Part shown: positions 15,450 to 23,706 of the stretch, in pieces | Layout of the letters: each line of letters opens with the position of its first letter | How positions within the stretch are numbered: position 1 is the first letter of the stretch | Source of the DNA: JACVRW01 sp963819115 | GTDB taxonomy: Bacteria > Actinomycetota > Thermoleophilia > Solirubrobacterales > Thermoleophilaceae | Reading direction: 5' to 3' | Length of the DNA: 64,000 nt | Assembly (NCBI GenBank): GCA_963819115.1 | Contig: CAWFUR010000012.1 | Coordinates: forward strand, 124,001-188,000 | Notes under the pieces: generated by a model | Database searches by the model: none | What the model was told of the DNA's origin: nothing | The model's input: the letters and a program-made list of their open reading frames with translations, nothing else | Translations under genes and position numbers: made by a program

Positions 15450-16647
15450 GCGCCAGTACCCGCGCCGCCGAGCGGCGCACCCGCTCGCGGAAGGCGGGCG
15501 ACCGGCGCGCCCGGGCGAGCAGGCGGGGGAACACGGCGTTCCAGCTGGCCGACCCGGTCATGAGGATCAGGTCACATCCGGCGGCCAGCGAGCGCTCCGC
15601 CGCCGCGGCAACGGCCGACCGCTCCAGCACCGCGCCGGCCTCGAGGCTGTCGGTGACGATCACGCCCCGAAATCCGAGGCGTCCCCGCAGCAGGCCGGTG
15701 ACCACCGGCGACTGGGAGGCGATGCGGCGCGGGTCGAGCGCGGGGTAGAGGGCGTGGGAGAGCATCACCGCCGGCGCGCCGGCATCCACGGCCGCGCGGA
15801 ACGGCGGGATGTCGCGGGCGAGGAGCGTGGCGCGGGGCAGCGTCACGGTGGCCGCGCCGTCGTCGGTGTTCACCCCGGCCGACCCGAGACCGGGGAAGTG
15901 CTTGGCGGTGGCCCCGACCCGCGCCGCGGACAGTCCGCGCACGGCGGCACGGGTGCGTGCCGCCACCTCGTCCGGGCCTCCGGGGAACGCCCGAGCGGCC
16001 ATCACCGATCCCGGCCCCGCGGCCACGTCGGCCACCGGAGCGAGGTTCAGGTTCACCCCCAGCGAGCGCAGGCGGCGGCCTCCGAGTCGCGCCGAGCGCC
16101 GCACCTCGGCGGGTCCACCCTGGGAGGGCTCGCCGGCGGCGGGCGGCGCGAACGGAATCGTGCGCACCGCGCCACCCTCCTGGTCCACCGCCACCAGTGC
16201 CGAGCCCGAGGCCGCCCGCTGCACCGCTGCCGTGAGGCTCCGCCAGCCCGCGGGCGTGGCGGCGTTGCGCCCGAAGGCGATCACGCCGGCCGTCTCTCCC
16301 GCACGCAGCCTCCTGCGCAGGTAGGCGGGCACCGAGGTGCCGTCGAAGCTCGACACCAGCACCTGGCCCACCTGCCGGCGGAGCGTGAGCGAGCTCGCCT
16401 CCTTCTCGGCCGGGGCGGGGAGGGCTCCGGTGTCGGGGACATCCGAATCGGAGCCCGAACCGACCACGATCCCCAATGCAAGCGCCGCGGCCGCGGCAAT
16501 GCCGAGCGCGATCAGACGCCGCCGGGGGGCGGCGTCAGCCCGCGGCGGCGTGATCAGCTGCCGGAGCCCGTACGGCTCCGGAGTCGCCCTGCTCGGAGAT
16601 GCCCGACTGCCGGCACCCGTCAACCAGTGCGTCGAGCCCGTAGGCAT
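15409..16647 (-). CDS. Glycoside hydrolase family 3 (NagZ-like beta-N-acetylhexosaminidase)
   Basis: Extracytoplasmic or membrane-anchored GH3 enzyme, probably acting on muropeptides or other N-acetylglucosaminides. Residues 42-65 form a hydrophobic anchor, followed by the TIM-barrel GH3 domain: AGVIAFGRN, LVAVDQEGGAVRTIP, the KHFPGLGSAGVNTD motif carrying the family His/Asp dyad, and the nucleophile Asp in VIVTDSLEAGAV. The ATG at 16647 overlaps the upstream same-strand gene by 113 nt; TTG eight codons later is the other candidate. The 3' end overlaps ppk1 tail-to-tail. Confidence 0.85.
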   Translation of the reverse strand: MPTGSTHWLTGAGSRASPSRATPEPYGLRQLITPPRADAAPRRRLIALGIAAAAALALGIVVGSGSDSDVPDTGALPAPAEKEASSLTLRRQVGQVLVSSFDGTSVPAYLRRRLRAGETAGVIAFGRNAATPAGWRSLTAAVQRAASGSALVAVDQEGGAVRTIPFAPPAAGEPSQGGPAEVRRSARLGGRRLRSLGVNLNLAPVADVAAGPGSVMAARAFPGGPDEVAARTRAAVRGLSAARVGATAKHFPGLGSAGVNTDDGAATVTLPRATLLARDIPPFRAAVDAGAPAVMLSHALYPALDPRRIASQSPVVTGLLRGRLGFRGVIVTDSLEAGAVLERSAVAAAAERSLAAGCDLILMTGSASWNAVFPRLLARARRSPAFRERVRRSAARVLALKEVLGLGSPRPR

Positions 16648-17692
16648 CCGCGGGGCCCATGGCGCCCGTGCCCCGCAGCCCGCCGGCGGCGGCCTGCTCC
16701 GCGCCCCAGGCCAGGATGCGGCCGGTGAAGGTGTACCCGTCCACGCCCGTCACGTTGACCTCGGACAGCTGCCGTCCGGCCGCGTCGTAGGCGATGGCCA
16801 CGATGTGCGATCCGCCCTTGGCCCGGGCTTCCGCGTCGGGACCCCCGGTGGATCCCTTGAGGAACCTGCCGGTGGCCGCGTCCCAGAGCTTTTCGGCACC
16901 GGGCACCTTCATGGCCGCCGCCGTGCCCGCCGAGAACGCCTGCATGGCCCGCGAGGCGGGACCGAACCAGCCGAGGTAGGAGTTCACCTCGCGCAGCTGG
17001 GGAGCGAACCTCGGGAGCGAGTAGTGCTCGGACGAGCCCACGCTCACCGCGCTGCGCTCCTTCGTGCCCAGACGGAACGTGCGAATGCGCTTCGCGCCGC
17101 GCTCCTGCTGTATGCGCCCGTCGCGGTAGACGAAGGAGGGAGCGGTGGCCACGCCGGCCAGAGACGCCCGGGTGCCTCCGCTCATCGAGTCCGATGACGC
17201 CTGGCCCGTGAAGAAGTAGCCGGTGTCCACCCGAACCGCGGCCGGGCCCGCACGGTCGAGCGCCAGCGCGCCGGCCAGGTTCCCGGGAACCCAGTCGTAG
17301 CCGAACGCGGTGAGCATGCCGGCATCGTGCTGCGCCGCGGCCGCCCCGTAGCGCTCGAACACCTCGCGGATGAAGGGCGGCTCGCCGGTGGAGTCGAGGT
17401 AGTGGGCGCCGGCCGAGGACGCGGCCGCCGCGGCGGGGCCGCCGAAGCGCACGAACGGCCCGACGGTGCTCACGAGCACGTCGCCCTTCTCCAGCAGCGC
17501 GCGGACGCTGGGCGGGTCCGACACGTCGGCGGTCCGGGTCTCGAGGCCGCCGCCCAGCTCGGCGGCCAGCTCCTCGAGCCTGGCGGCGCTGCGCGCGGCC
17601 AGAACCGGGCGCATGCCGCGCGCCACCATGGCCTCGGCGGTGAGGCGCCCGGTGTAGCCGGTGGCGCCGAACAGGACGATCCGGCCGGGCAC
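16535..17692 (-). CDS. Saccharopine dehydrogenase-like NAD(P)-binding protein
   Basis: A 385-residue oxidoreductase of the saccharopine dehydrogenase NADP-binding group (trans-acting enoyl-reductase-like). The Rossmann motif IVLFGATGYTGRLTAEAM is at the N-terminus, followed by VLAARSAARLEELAAELGG, VLVSTVGPFVRFG and HYLDSTGEPPF, all typical. GTG 17692 was chosen: it places the Rossmann motif at residue 3 and follows the upstream stop by 2 nt, implying coupling. The usual family ending (GLDALVDGC) is followed by about 20 extra residues that run into the GH3 frame. Substrate unknown. Confidence 0.85.
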   Translation of the reverse strand: MPGRIVLFGATGYTGRLTAEAMVARGMRPVLAARSAARLEELAAELGGGLETRTADVSDPPSVRALLEKGDVLVSTVGPFVRFGGPAAAAASSAGAHYLDSTGEPPFIREVFERYGAAAAQHDAGMLTAFGYDWVPGNLAGALALDRAGPAAVRVDTGYFFTGQASSDSMSGGTRASLAGVATAPSFVYRDGRIQQERGAKRIRTFRLGTKERSAVSVGSSEHYSLPRFAPQLREVNSYLGWFGPASRAMQAFSAGTAAAMKVPGAEKLWDAATGRFLKGSTGGPDAEARAKGGSHIVAIAYDAAGRQLSEVNVTGVDGYTFTGRILAWGAEQAAAGGLRGTGAMGPADAYGLDALVDGCRQSGISEQGDSGAVRAPAADHAAAG

Positions 17693-17694
17693 GT

Positions 17695-18087
17695 CTAGCC
17701 CCTGGCCCGGCGCTCTTCCAGCACCTTGCGCACGCGCGCCACGGCCTCGGGCATCGTGCGCTCCATTCGCTTCAGGTCCCACCCGGTGAGCGTGATCAGC
17801 CGCATCGGGGTCCTGGCCACCACCGTGGCGGTGCGGAGGTCCTTCTCCAGCAGGCCGATCTCCCCGAAGAAGTCCCCCGGGCCGAGATCCGCCAGGTGCT
17901 CGCCATCCCTGAGCACCTCGGCCTCACCCTCCTCGATGGCCCAGAGCTCGTATGAGAAGTCACCCTCGCGCACCAGCTCGCGGCCCTCCTCCACGCTCGC
18001 CTCGTTGGCGAACGGAGCGAGCTGGCGAAGCTCCTCGTCGGGGACCGTCTGGAACAATGGAATCGACTTCAGTCGGTTGGGATCCAC
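17695..18087 (-). CDS. Cyclic nucleotide-binding (CNMP/Crp-like) domain protein
   Basis: A 130-residue stand-alone cNMP-binding domain. LKSIPLFQTVPDEELRQLAP begins the domain, then VREGDFSYELWAIEEGEAEV and the phosphate-binding cassette LGPGDFFGEIGLLEKDLRTATV, ending with an alpha-helical tail. There is no DNA-binding HTH, so it is not a Crp-type regulator by itself. GTG 18087 has GGAG 6 nt upstream. It is followed after 2 nt by the saccharopine-like gene. Such domains may sense cAMP or merely scaffold; the ligand is not predictable. Confidence 0.85.
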   Translation of the reverse strand: MDPNRLKSIPLFQTVPDEELRQLAPFANEASVEEGRELVREGDFSYELWAIEEGEAEVLRDGEHLADLGPGDFFGEIGLLEKDLRTATVVARTPMRLITLTGWDLKRMERTMPEAVARVRKVLEERRARG

Positions 18088-18166
18088 TCGATCTCCTAGC
18101 TCGCGGAAAGGCCGCGCGACTCTATCCGACTGATCGTGATGGACGCGTGTTGCGTAACAGTCGTCG

Positions 18167-18541
18167 ATGAGCTCTACGCGCAAGCTATCCCTGGTCTTTG
18201 CCGCGACCCGTGGGTTGTTCGGAGTCGGCCTGATCATCCTGCCGTCGCGGATGGGCACGAGCTGGCTGGGACCGGACGCCGAGCGCGCGCCCGTCCACAT
18301 CCCGATCCGCGGCCTCGGAGCACGCGACGTGGCCCTCGCCGCGGGCACGATCCTGGCTGCGCTCAGCGACGCTCCGCTGCGGCCCTGGCTGCTGGGCTCA
18401 CTCGGCTCCGATCTCACCGACATCACGTCGACGCTCGCCGTGGGGGACGGTCTGCCGCGCCGGGCGCGACTCGGCACGGTGGCCCTCGGCGGCATCTCGG
18501 CGGCCGCATCGGCGGCGCTGGCGGCGGGTACGAGCTCGTGA
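18167..18541 (+). CDS. Small membrane protein (124 aa)
   Basis: First gene of the rightward lipid-modification operon. It has about three hydrophobic segments (LSLVFAATRGLFGVGLIILP, DVALAAGTILAALS, LGTVALGGISAAASAALAAG) and a conserved-looking GPDAERAPVHIPIRGLGARD loop. It resembles unnamed small membrane proteins often found with FAD oxidoreductases and oxidoreductase operons, but the function is unknown. Its stop overlaps the following FAD gene start as GTGA, so co-expression is likely. Confidence 0.75.
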   Translation: MSSTRKLSLVFAATRGLFGVGLIILPSRMGTSWLGPDAERAPVHIPIRGLGARDVALAAGTILAALSDAPLRPWLLGSLGSDLTDITSTLAVGDGLPRRARLGTVALGGISAAASAALAAGTSS

Positions 18542-19785
18542 GGATCGCGGTGGTGGGGGCGGGCGTCTCCGGCCTCGTGTGTGCGCACCTGCTCCACGAG
18601 GAGCACGACGTGACCGTGTTCGAGGCGAACGACTACGCGGGCGGGCACACGCACACCGTGCGCGTGGACACCGAGCACGAGACGCATCGCGTGGACACGG
18701 GCTTCATCGTTCACAACGACCGCAACTACCCCCGGTTCCTGCAGCTCCTGAGGGAGATCGGGGTGGACACCCAGCCGTCCGAGATGAGCTTCTCCGTGAG
18801 CGACGGCCACGGCGGCGTGGAGTACAACGGCGCCTCCGCGAACGGGCTGTTCGCCAACCGCGCGAACCTCGTCAGCCCCTCGTTCCACCGCATGGTGCGC
18901 GACCTGCTGCGCTTCAACCGCGAGGCGCCCGCGCTGGTGGGCCTGAACGGGAGCGGCCCGAGCCTGGGCGAGTACCTCCACAGGGGCGGCTACTCGCCAC
19001 GCTTCGTGGAGCACCTGATCGTGCCCCAGGCCTCCGCCGTGTGGTCGGCCAGCCCCGACTCGATGTGGGACTTCCCCGCGAGCCTGCTGGCCGAGTTCTT
19101 CGACAATCACGGCATGTTCGGCATGAGCGGCCGGCCGCGCTGGCGCACCGTCGTGGGAGGTTCCGCCCGCTACGTCGAGCGCCTTCTGGACGGCTTCGGC
19201 CACGCCGTGAGGCTGTCCACGCCGGTCCGGCGGATCGAGCGCCTCGGCCACGGCGTGGAGGTGGTTCCGCAGGGCGGCGAGCCCGAGCTCTTCGACGAGG
19301 TGATCCTGGCCACGCACTCCGATCAGGCGCTGGCGGTGCTCGGCGATGCGAGCGCGGCCGAACGGGAGGTGCTCGGGTCGATCCCCTACCAGCCCAACGA
19401 CGTGGTGCTCCACACCGACCGCTCGCTCCTGCCCCGGCGCCGGCGGGCGTGGGCAAGCTGGAACTACCACCTCCAGGACGAGCCCGTGGGACGGACGACC
19501 GTGACCTACCACATGAATCGCCTGCAGTCGCTCAGCGCCGACCGCGAGTTCTGTGTGACCCTGAACCGCTCGAGCGCCGTGGATCCCGGGTCCGTGATCC
19601 GGCACATCCGCTACGACCATCCGGTGTACACCGCCGCCGGCCTCGCCGCCCAGGCGCGCTGGCCGGAGGTGAGCGGAGTGAACCGCACTCACTACTGCGG
19701 GGCCTACTGGGGGTACGGCTTCCACGAGGATGGCGTGGTGTCCGCGCTCCGGGTGTGCGAGCGCTTCGGGAGGTCGTTGGGATGA
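18538..19785 (+). CDS. FAD-dependent amine-oxidase-like oxidoreductase
   Basis: A 415-residue NAD(P)/FAD flavoprotein. The dinucleotide-binding motif VVGAGVSGLVCAHLL is at residues 5-19, then an FEANDYAGGHTHTV motif, VDTGFIVHNDRNYP, and a C-terminal FAD region ending in CGAYWGYGFHEDGVVSAL. The family (flavin amine-oxidase-like) regularly occurs beside DUF1365 and cyclopropane-fatty-acid-synthase-like genes, as here. Start GTG 18538 overlaps the previous stop. It likely oxidises a phospholipid acyl chain; related sets belong to the ChrR-sigma-E oxidative-stress regulon of Rhodobacter (family knowledge). No ChrR is present here. Confidence 0.88.
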   Translation: MRIAVVGAGVSGLVCAHLLHEEHDVTVFEANDYAGGHTHTVRVDTEHETHRVDTGFIVHNDRNYPRFLQLLREIGVDTQPSEMSFSVSDGHGGVEYNGASANGLFANRANLVSPSFHRMVRDLLRFNREAPALVGLNGSGPSLGEYLHRGGYSPRFVEHLIVPQASAVWSASPDSMWDFPASLLAEFFDNHGMFGMSGRPRWRTVVGGSARYVERLLDGFGHAVRLSTPVRRIERLGHGVEVVPQGGEPELFDEVILATHSDQALAVLGDASAAEREVLGSIPYQPNDVVLHTDRSLLPRRRRAWASWNYHLQDEPVGRTTVTYHMNRLQSLSADREFCVTLNRSSAVDPGSVIRHIRYDHPVYTAAGLAAQARWPEVSGVNRTHYCGAYWGYGFHEDGVVSALRVCERFGRSLG

Positions 19786-20495
19786 GCGCCAGTGCCCTCT
19801 ACGAGGGCGTCATTCGTCATCGTCGGCACACGCCGGTGGAGCACGCCTTCAGCTACCGCATCTTCCTGAGCTACCTCGACCTCGACGAGCTGCCGCACGT
19901 GCTCGACCGGGTTCCTCTGTGGTCGGCGCGGCGCCCCGCGCCCGCGTGGTTCAGGCGCGCCGACTTCCTCGGCGACCCGGCCGTGCCCCTGAAGCAGGCC
20001 GTGCTGGATGCCGCGGAGGAGCGCACGGGCGAGCGGCCGGACGGGCCAGTCAGGCTCCTCACCAGCGTTCGGACCTTCGGGCACGTGTTCAACCCGATCA
20101 GCCTCTACTACTGCTTCGACCGCGGCGGGGAGGAGGTTCGGGCGCTGGTCGCGGAGGTGAGCAACACGCCCTGGGGAGAGCGGCACACCTACGCGTTCCA
20201 CGGCCTCCGGGCCCAGGTGGCCAAGAGCTTCCACGTGTCGCCCTTCCTGGGCATGGAGGCCGACTACCAGCTGCGGGCCACCACGCCCGGGGACCGCCTC
20301 CAGGTGCACGTGGAGAGCACCACCGGCGGGCACCGGCAGTTCGACGCCACGCTGTCGCTCGAGCGTCGCGAGCTCTCCGCCGCGCCGTTGCTCCGCTACC
20401 CGCTCCAGTCGATGCGCGTGGTGGCCGGGATCTACGCCCAGGCCGTCCGGCTGAAGCTGAAGGGCGCCCCCTACCACCCCCATCCGGCCCGGTGA
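19782..20495 (+). CDS. DUF1365 family protein
   Basis: A 237-residue protein with the DUF1365 pattern: YEGVIRHRRHTPVEHAFSYR at the start, FNPISLYYCFDR in the middle, EVSNTPWGERHTYAF and KSFHVSPFLGME. The biochemical role is not established. It is nearly always encoded between an FAD oxidoreductase and a CFA-synthase-like methyltransferase, and here it overlaps both by 4 nt (ATGA and GTGA). It may act in modified fatty-acid or sterol-like lipid formation. Confidence 0.9.
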   Translation: MSASALYEGVIRHRRHTPVEHAFSYRIFLSYLDLDELPHVLDRVPLWSARRPAPAWFRRADFLGDPAVPLKQAVLDAAEERTGERPDGPVRLLTSVRTFGHVFNPISLYYCFDRGGEEVRALVAEVSNTPWGERHTYAFHGLRAQVAKSFHVSPFLGMEADYQLRATTPGDRLQVHVESTTGGHRQFDATLSLERRELSAAPLLRYPLQSMRVVAGIYAQAVRLKLKGAPYHPHPAR

Positions 20496-21760
20496 TCGCG
20501 CGCTCTTTCATGACGGCCGTGCTCGGGCGGATCGAGTCCGGGCGGCTCGAGGTGGTGGAGGACGGCCGCGGCCGCTGCTTCGGGCCCTCCGATTCCGAGC
20601 TCCGGGCTACGATCACGGTGCGCTCGCCTCGTTTCTGGCGCTCCTTCTTCGGCGGCAGCGCCGGCCTGGCCCGCTCCTATCGGGACGGAGAGTGGGAGTG
20701 CGACGATCTGGTGAGCCTGGTGCGAATCGGGGCCCGGGAGATGCCGCGCCTCGACCGCCTGCGGCGGCCGCTCAACCCGTTCCATCGCGCCTTCTCCCGT
20801 GTGGCCCGGAACACCCGCGACCTCGCGCGCCGTCACGTGGCCGCCCACTACGACCTGGGCGACGAGCTGTTCGAGGCCTTCCTCGACGGCACGATGACCT
20901 ACTCGTGCGCGCTCTTCGATCCCCCGCACATCAGCCTGGCCGAGGCGCAGGAGCGCAAGCTCGACGCGATCTGCCGCAGGCTCGACCTCCGCCCCGGGGA
21001 CCACGTGCTCGAGATCGGCACCGGCTGGGGCTCCTTCGCCATTCACGCGGCGGGCCGCTACGGCTGCCGCGTGACCACCACCACGATCTCGCGGTCGCAG
21101 CACGACACGGCCGTCGAGCGGGTCCGGGAGGCCCGTCTATCGGACCGGGTCGAGGTCCTCTTCGAGGACTACCGCGATCTCCGCGGCCGCTACGACAAGC
21201 TGGTGTCGGTCGAGATGATCGAGGCGGTGGGGTGGCAGTACTTCGACGACTTCTTCCGCCGCTGCAGCGACCTGCTCGCGCCGGACGGCCTGATGCTGCT
21301 TCAGGCGATCCTCATCGACGACGACGCGTTCGAGGCGGAGAAGGCCACCCGTAGCTTCATCAACGAGTTCATCTTCCCCTCGGGTTGCCTCCCCTCCATG
21401 CGCGTGGTGGAGGACTGCGCCCGCCGGGTCACCGACATGACGGTGGACGGGGTGGAGGACATCACGGAGCATTACCCGGAGACCCTGCGGCGCTGGCGCG
21501 AGAACTTCGTGTCCGCCTCGGAGCGGGTGGCCGAGCTGGGCTATGACCGCGAGTTCCGGCGCCTGTGGGAGCTCTACTTCGCCTACTGCGAGGGCGGCTT
21601 CCGTGAGCGGCGCATCACGGTGGCGCAGCTGGCGCTGGCCAAGCCCGCCTACCTGCGCTCTCTCGTGAACGCCCGCTTCGATATCGCGTCCATCAGCGCG
21701 GCCGGGCCGCGCGAGGCGAGCTTGGCCAGCGCGAGCTTCCCGCCGGGGCCGAGCACGTGA
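20492..21760 (+). CDS. Cyclopropane-fatty-acyl-phospholipid synthase-like methyltransferase
   Basis: SAM-dependent enzyme that methylates or cyclopropanates unsaturated acyl chains in membrane lipids. In the 422 residues, AHYDLGDELFEAFLDG and MTYSCALFD are CFA-family signatures, VLEIGTGWGSFAIHAA is the SAM-binding loop, VEMIEAVGWQYFDDFF contributes the active-site Glu, and FIFPSGCLPS is typical. Start GTG 20492 overlaps the DUF1365 stop. The last about 30 residues (after ARFDIASIS) are unlike the family and are antisense to the SDR gene, a 112-nt convergent overlap. Confidence 0.9.
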   Translation: MIARSFMTAVLGRIESGRLEVVEDGRGRCFGPSDSELRATITVRSPRFWRSFFGGSAGLARSYRDGEWECDDLVSLVRIGAREMPRLDRLRRPLNPFHRAFSRVARNTRDLARRHVAAHYDLGDELFEAFLDGTMTYSCALFDPPHISLAEAQERKLDAICRRLDLRPGDHVLEIGTGWGSFAIHAAGRYGCRVTTTTISRSQHDTAVERVREARLSDRVEVLFEDYRDLRGRYDKLVSVEMIEAVGWQYFDDFFRRCSDLLAPDGLMLLQAILIDDDAFEAEKATRSFINEFIFPSGCLPSMRVVEDCARRVTDMTVDGVEDITEHYPETLRRWRENFVSASERVAELGYDREFRRLWELYFAYCEGGFRERRITVAQLALAKPAYLRSLVNARFDIASISAAGPREASLASASFPPGPST

Positions 21761-22431
21761 TCGTCGTTCTCGATCGCGCGTAGGACCTTCCCCGCCCACT
21801 CCTCCGGCGGCACGTCGTCCCAGGCGTCGGCGGACATGTGCCGCCCGTAGACCTCGCGGGTGTCGTCCAGCATGTCCGTGGCCACGCCCGGCGTCACGAG
21901 GTGGAGCACGCCGACCCCGGTGCCGTCCAGCTCGCGCCGGAGCGCCTCCGAGAAGGCCACCACCCCCGTCTTGGACGCGGCGTAGGTGGTGGCCGCGGGG
22001 AACCACGCGTAGCCGCTGATGCTGGCGTTGTTCACGATCTTCCCGCGCCCGCGCGCGACCATTCCGGGAAGCAGGCGGCGGGTCACGTGCACCAGCCCCA
22101 CGAGGTTCACCTGGAACATGGCGTAGACGTCCTCCATCTCCTGGTCCTCGAGCAGGCCGCCGGTCATGAGTCCTGCGTTGTTCACGAGCAGGTCCACGGG
22201 CGGGAGGTCGTCGCAGGAGCGGTCGATCGTCTCGCGCGAGGAGAGGTCCACCTCCACCGGCCGCACCTCCTTCGCACCCCCCGCCGGGACAGCGATCGGG
22301 CTGAACTTCTCGGGCGAGCGCATGCCGCAGAGGAGCAGGTCGAGGGGCCGTGCGGCCAGCGCCTCCGAGATCGCGCGGCCGATGCCGCGGTTGGAGCCGG
22401 TGACGAGGGCGGTAGAGCCGGTGAGGTCCAT
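21649..22431 (-). CDS. Short-chain dehydrogenase/reductase
   Basis: A 260-residue classical SDR. It shows the cofactor motif TGSNRGIGRAISEAL near the N-terminus, VNNAGL, the catalytic Ser in ASISGYAWFPA, and YAASKTG with the catalytic Tyr and Lys. ATG 22431 was chosen because MDLTGSTALVTGSNRGIG has the standard distance to the motif. It lies tail-to-tail with the CFA-like gene and divergent from the M28 peptidase gene. Substrate not predictable; a lipid-related role is only suggested by position. Confidence 0.9.
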   Translation of the reverse strand: MDLTGSTALVTGSNRGIGRAISEALAARPLDLLLCGMRSPEKFSPIAVPAGGAKEVRPVEVDLSSRETIDRSCDDLPPVDLLVNNAGLMTGGLLEDQEMEDVYAMFQVNLVGLVHVTRRLLPGMVARGRGKIVNNASISGYAWFPAATTYAASKTGVVAFSEALRRELDGTGVGVLHLVTPGVATDMLDDTREVYGRHMSADAWDDVPPEEWAGKVLRAIENDDHVLGPGGKLALAKLASRGPAALMDAISKRAFTRERR

Positions 22432-22494
22432 ACGCAAGACGGTACGGGGCAGGGCTCCGGGCGGCCCAGGGCGGGGCTTTGCCAACATCTGGGC

Positions 22495-23706
22495 ATGACG
22501 CTCGCGCTCGACGCCCCGCGCACCCACGAGGCCACCCTCCGCGAGGTGATCGAGCACCTGGCGACGCTCGACCGCCCCGCCGGATCGGCGGGTGAGCGGG
22601 AGGCGGCCGAGTGGCTGGCTGCCCGGTTGAGGCGGGCGCGGGCCGCGGTGGCGATCGACGCCGTGCCCTATCGCGAGGGCTACGCTCACCTGCTGGCCGG
22701 GCTGTGCGCGGCGGGAACCGTGGGCGCCACGCTGGCGCTCACCCGCCGGGGACGCCGGGCCGGAGGCTTGCTCGGTGCCGCGGCCGGCGCGCTCGTGGCC
22801 GACGACATCTCGAACGGCCCACGCCTCGTTCGGAGCACGATGTCGCCCGAGCGCACCACCTGGAACGTGGTGGCCGACGCCGGCGACCCGAACGCGGATC
22901 GCACGCTCGTGGTGATGGCACATCACGACTCGGCTCGCACCGGGAAGGTGTTCGACCAGCGGGGGTCGCGAAGCTTCGCCGAGCGCTTCCCCGACTACAT
23001 CGAGCGAACCGACACCGCCTTCCCGCTCTGGTGGCCCGTGCTCGGCGCGCACGGCCTGGTGGCGCTGAGCGCGCTGCTGCGGCGTCGCGGGCTCGGGTTG
23101 GCCGCGCTCGGGCTCACCGCGCTGGCCACCGCCTCCTTCCTGGACATCGCGCGCAGCCCCTTCGTGCCCGGGGCCAACGACAACCTCAGCGGCGTGGCCG
23201 TGCTCGTGGCGGTGGCCGAGACGCTGGCCCGGCGCCCGGTCACCGGCCTGAGGGTGCAGCTCGTGTCGTGCGGCGCCGAGGAGGTGTGCCAGGGCGGGGT
23301 GATCCCCTACGTTCGCGACCGGCTGCGGGCGCTCGACCCCAAGCGCACCTGGGTGCTGAACCTCGACTCCGTGGGCTCGCCGAACCTGGTGATGCTGGAG
23401 GGCGAGGGACCGGTGGTGATGGAGGACTACACCGAGCCCGCCTTCCGCGACCTCGTCGCGGGCGTGGCCGAACGCGCCGGCGTGCCCCTCCGCCGCGGGA
23501 TGCGGGCCCGGGCCAGCACCGACTCCGTGATCCCGAGCCGCGCGGGCTACCCCACGGCCGGGTTCGCCTCGGTGGACCGGCACAAGCTGATCTCGAACTA
23601 CCACCAGCTCTCCGACGTGCCGGAGAACTTGGACTACGCCACGGTTGCCCACGCCACGACGCTCACCGAGGCACTGGCCCGGGAGCTCGCGGCGGGTGGG
23701 GCGTAG
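22495..23706 (+). CDS. M28 family zinc peptidase with membrane segments
   Basis: A 403-residue aminopeptidase-like metalloenzyme. Zinc and catalytic residues appear in order: MAHHDSA (143-145), GANDNLSG (Asp about 229), CGAEEV (Glu 262-263), LNLDSVG (Asp 291) and SNYHQLSD (His 370). Unusually, two hydrophobic helices (about 176-194 and 200-218) lie between the first ligand motif and the second, and one or two more precede it (about 64-82, 90-102), so the catalytic domain is interrupted by or anchored through membrane segments. No signal peptide. Its end overlaps the convergent histidine kinase gene by 44 nt. Confidence 0.85.
   Translation: MTLALDAPRTHEATLREVIEHLATLDRPAGSAGEREAAEWLAARLRRARAAVAIDAVPYREGYAHLLAGLCAAGTVGATLALTRRGRRAGGLLGAAAGALVADDISNGPRLVRSTMSPERTTWNVVADAGDPNADRTLVVMAHHDSARTGKVFDQRGSRSFAERFPDYIERTDTAFPLWWPVLGAHGLVALSALLRRRGLGLAALGLTALATASFLDIARSPFVPGANDNLSGVAVLVAVAETLARRPVTGLRVQLVSCGAEEVCQGGVIPYVRDRLRALDPKRTWVLNLDSVGSPNLVMLEGEGPVVMEDYTEPAFRDLVAGVAERAGVPLRRGMRARASTDSVIPSRAGYPTAGFASVDRHKLISNYHQLSDVPENLDYATVAHATTLTEALARELAAGGA

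Noticed and set aside
17695..19725. Very long minus-strand frame continuing upstream of the cyclic-nucleotide-binding gene
   Set aside because: Only the last 130 codons are protein-like and have a GTG with a ribosome-binding site; the rest is antisense to the lipid operon.
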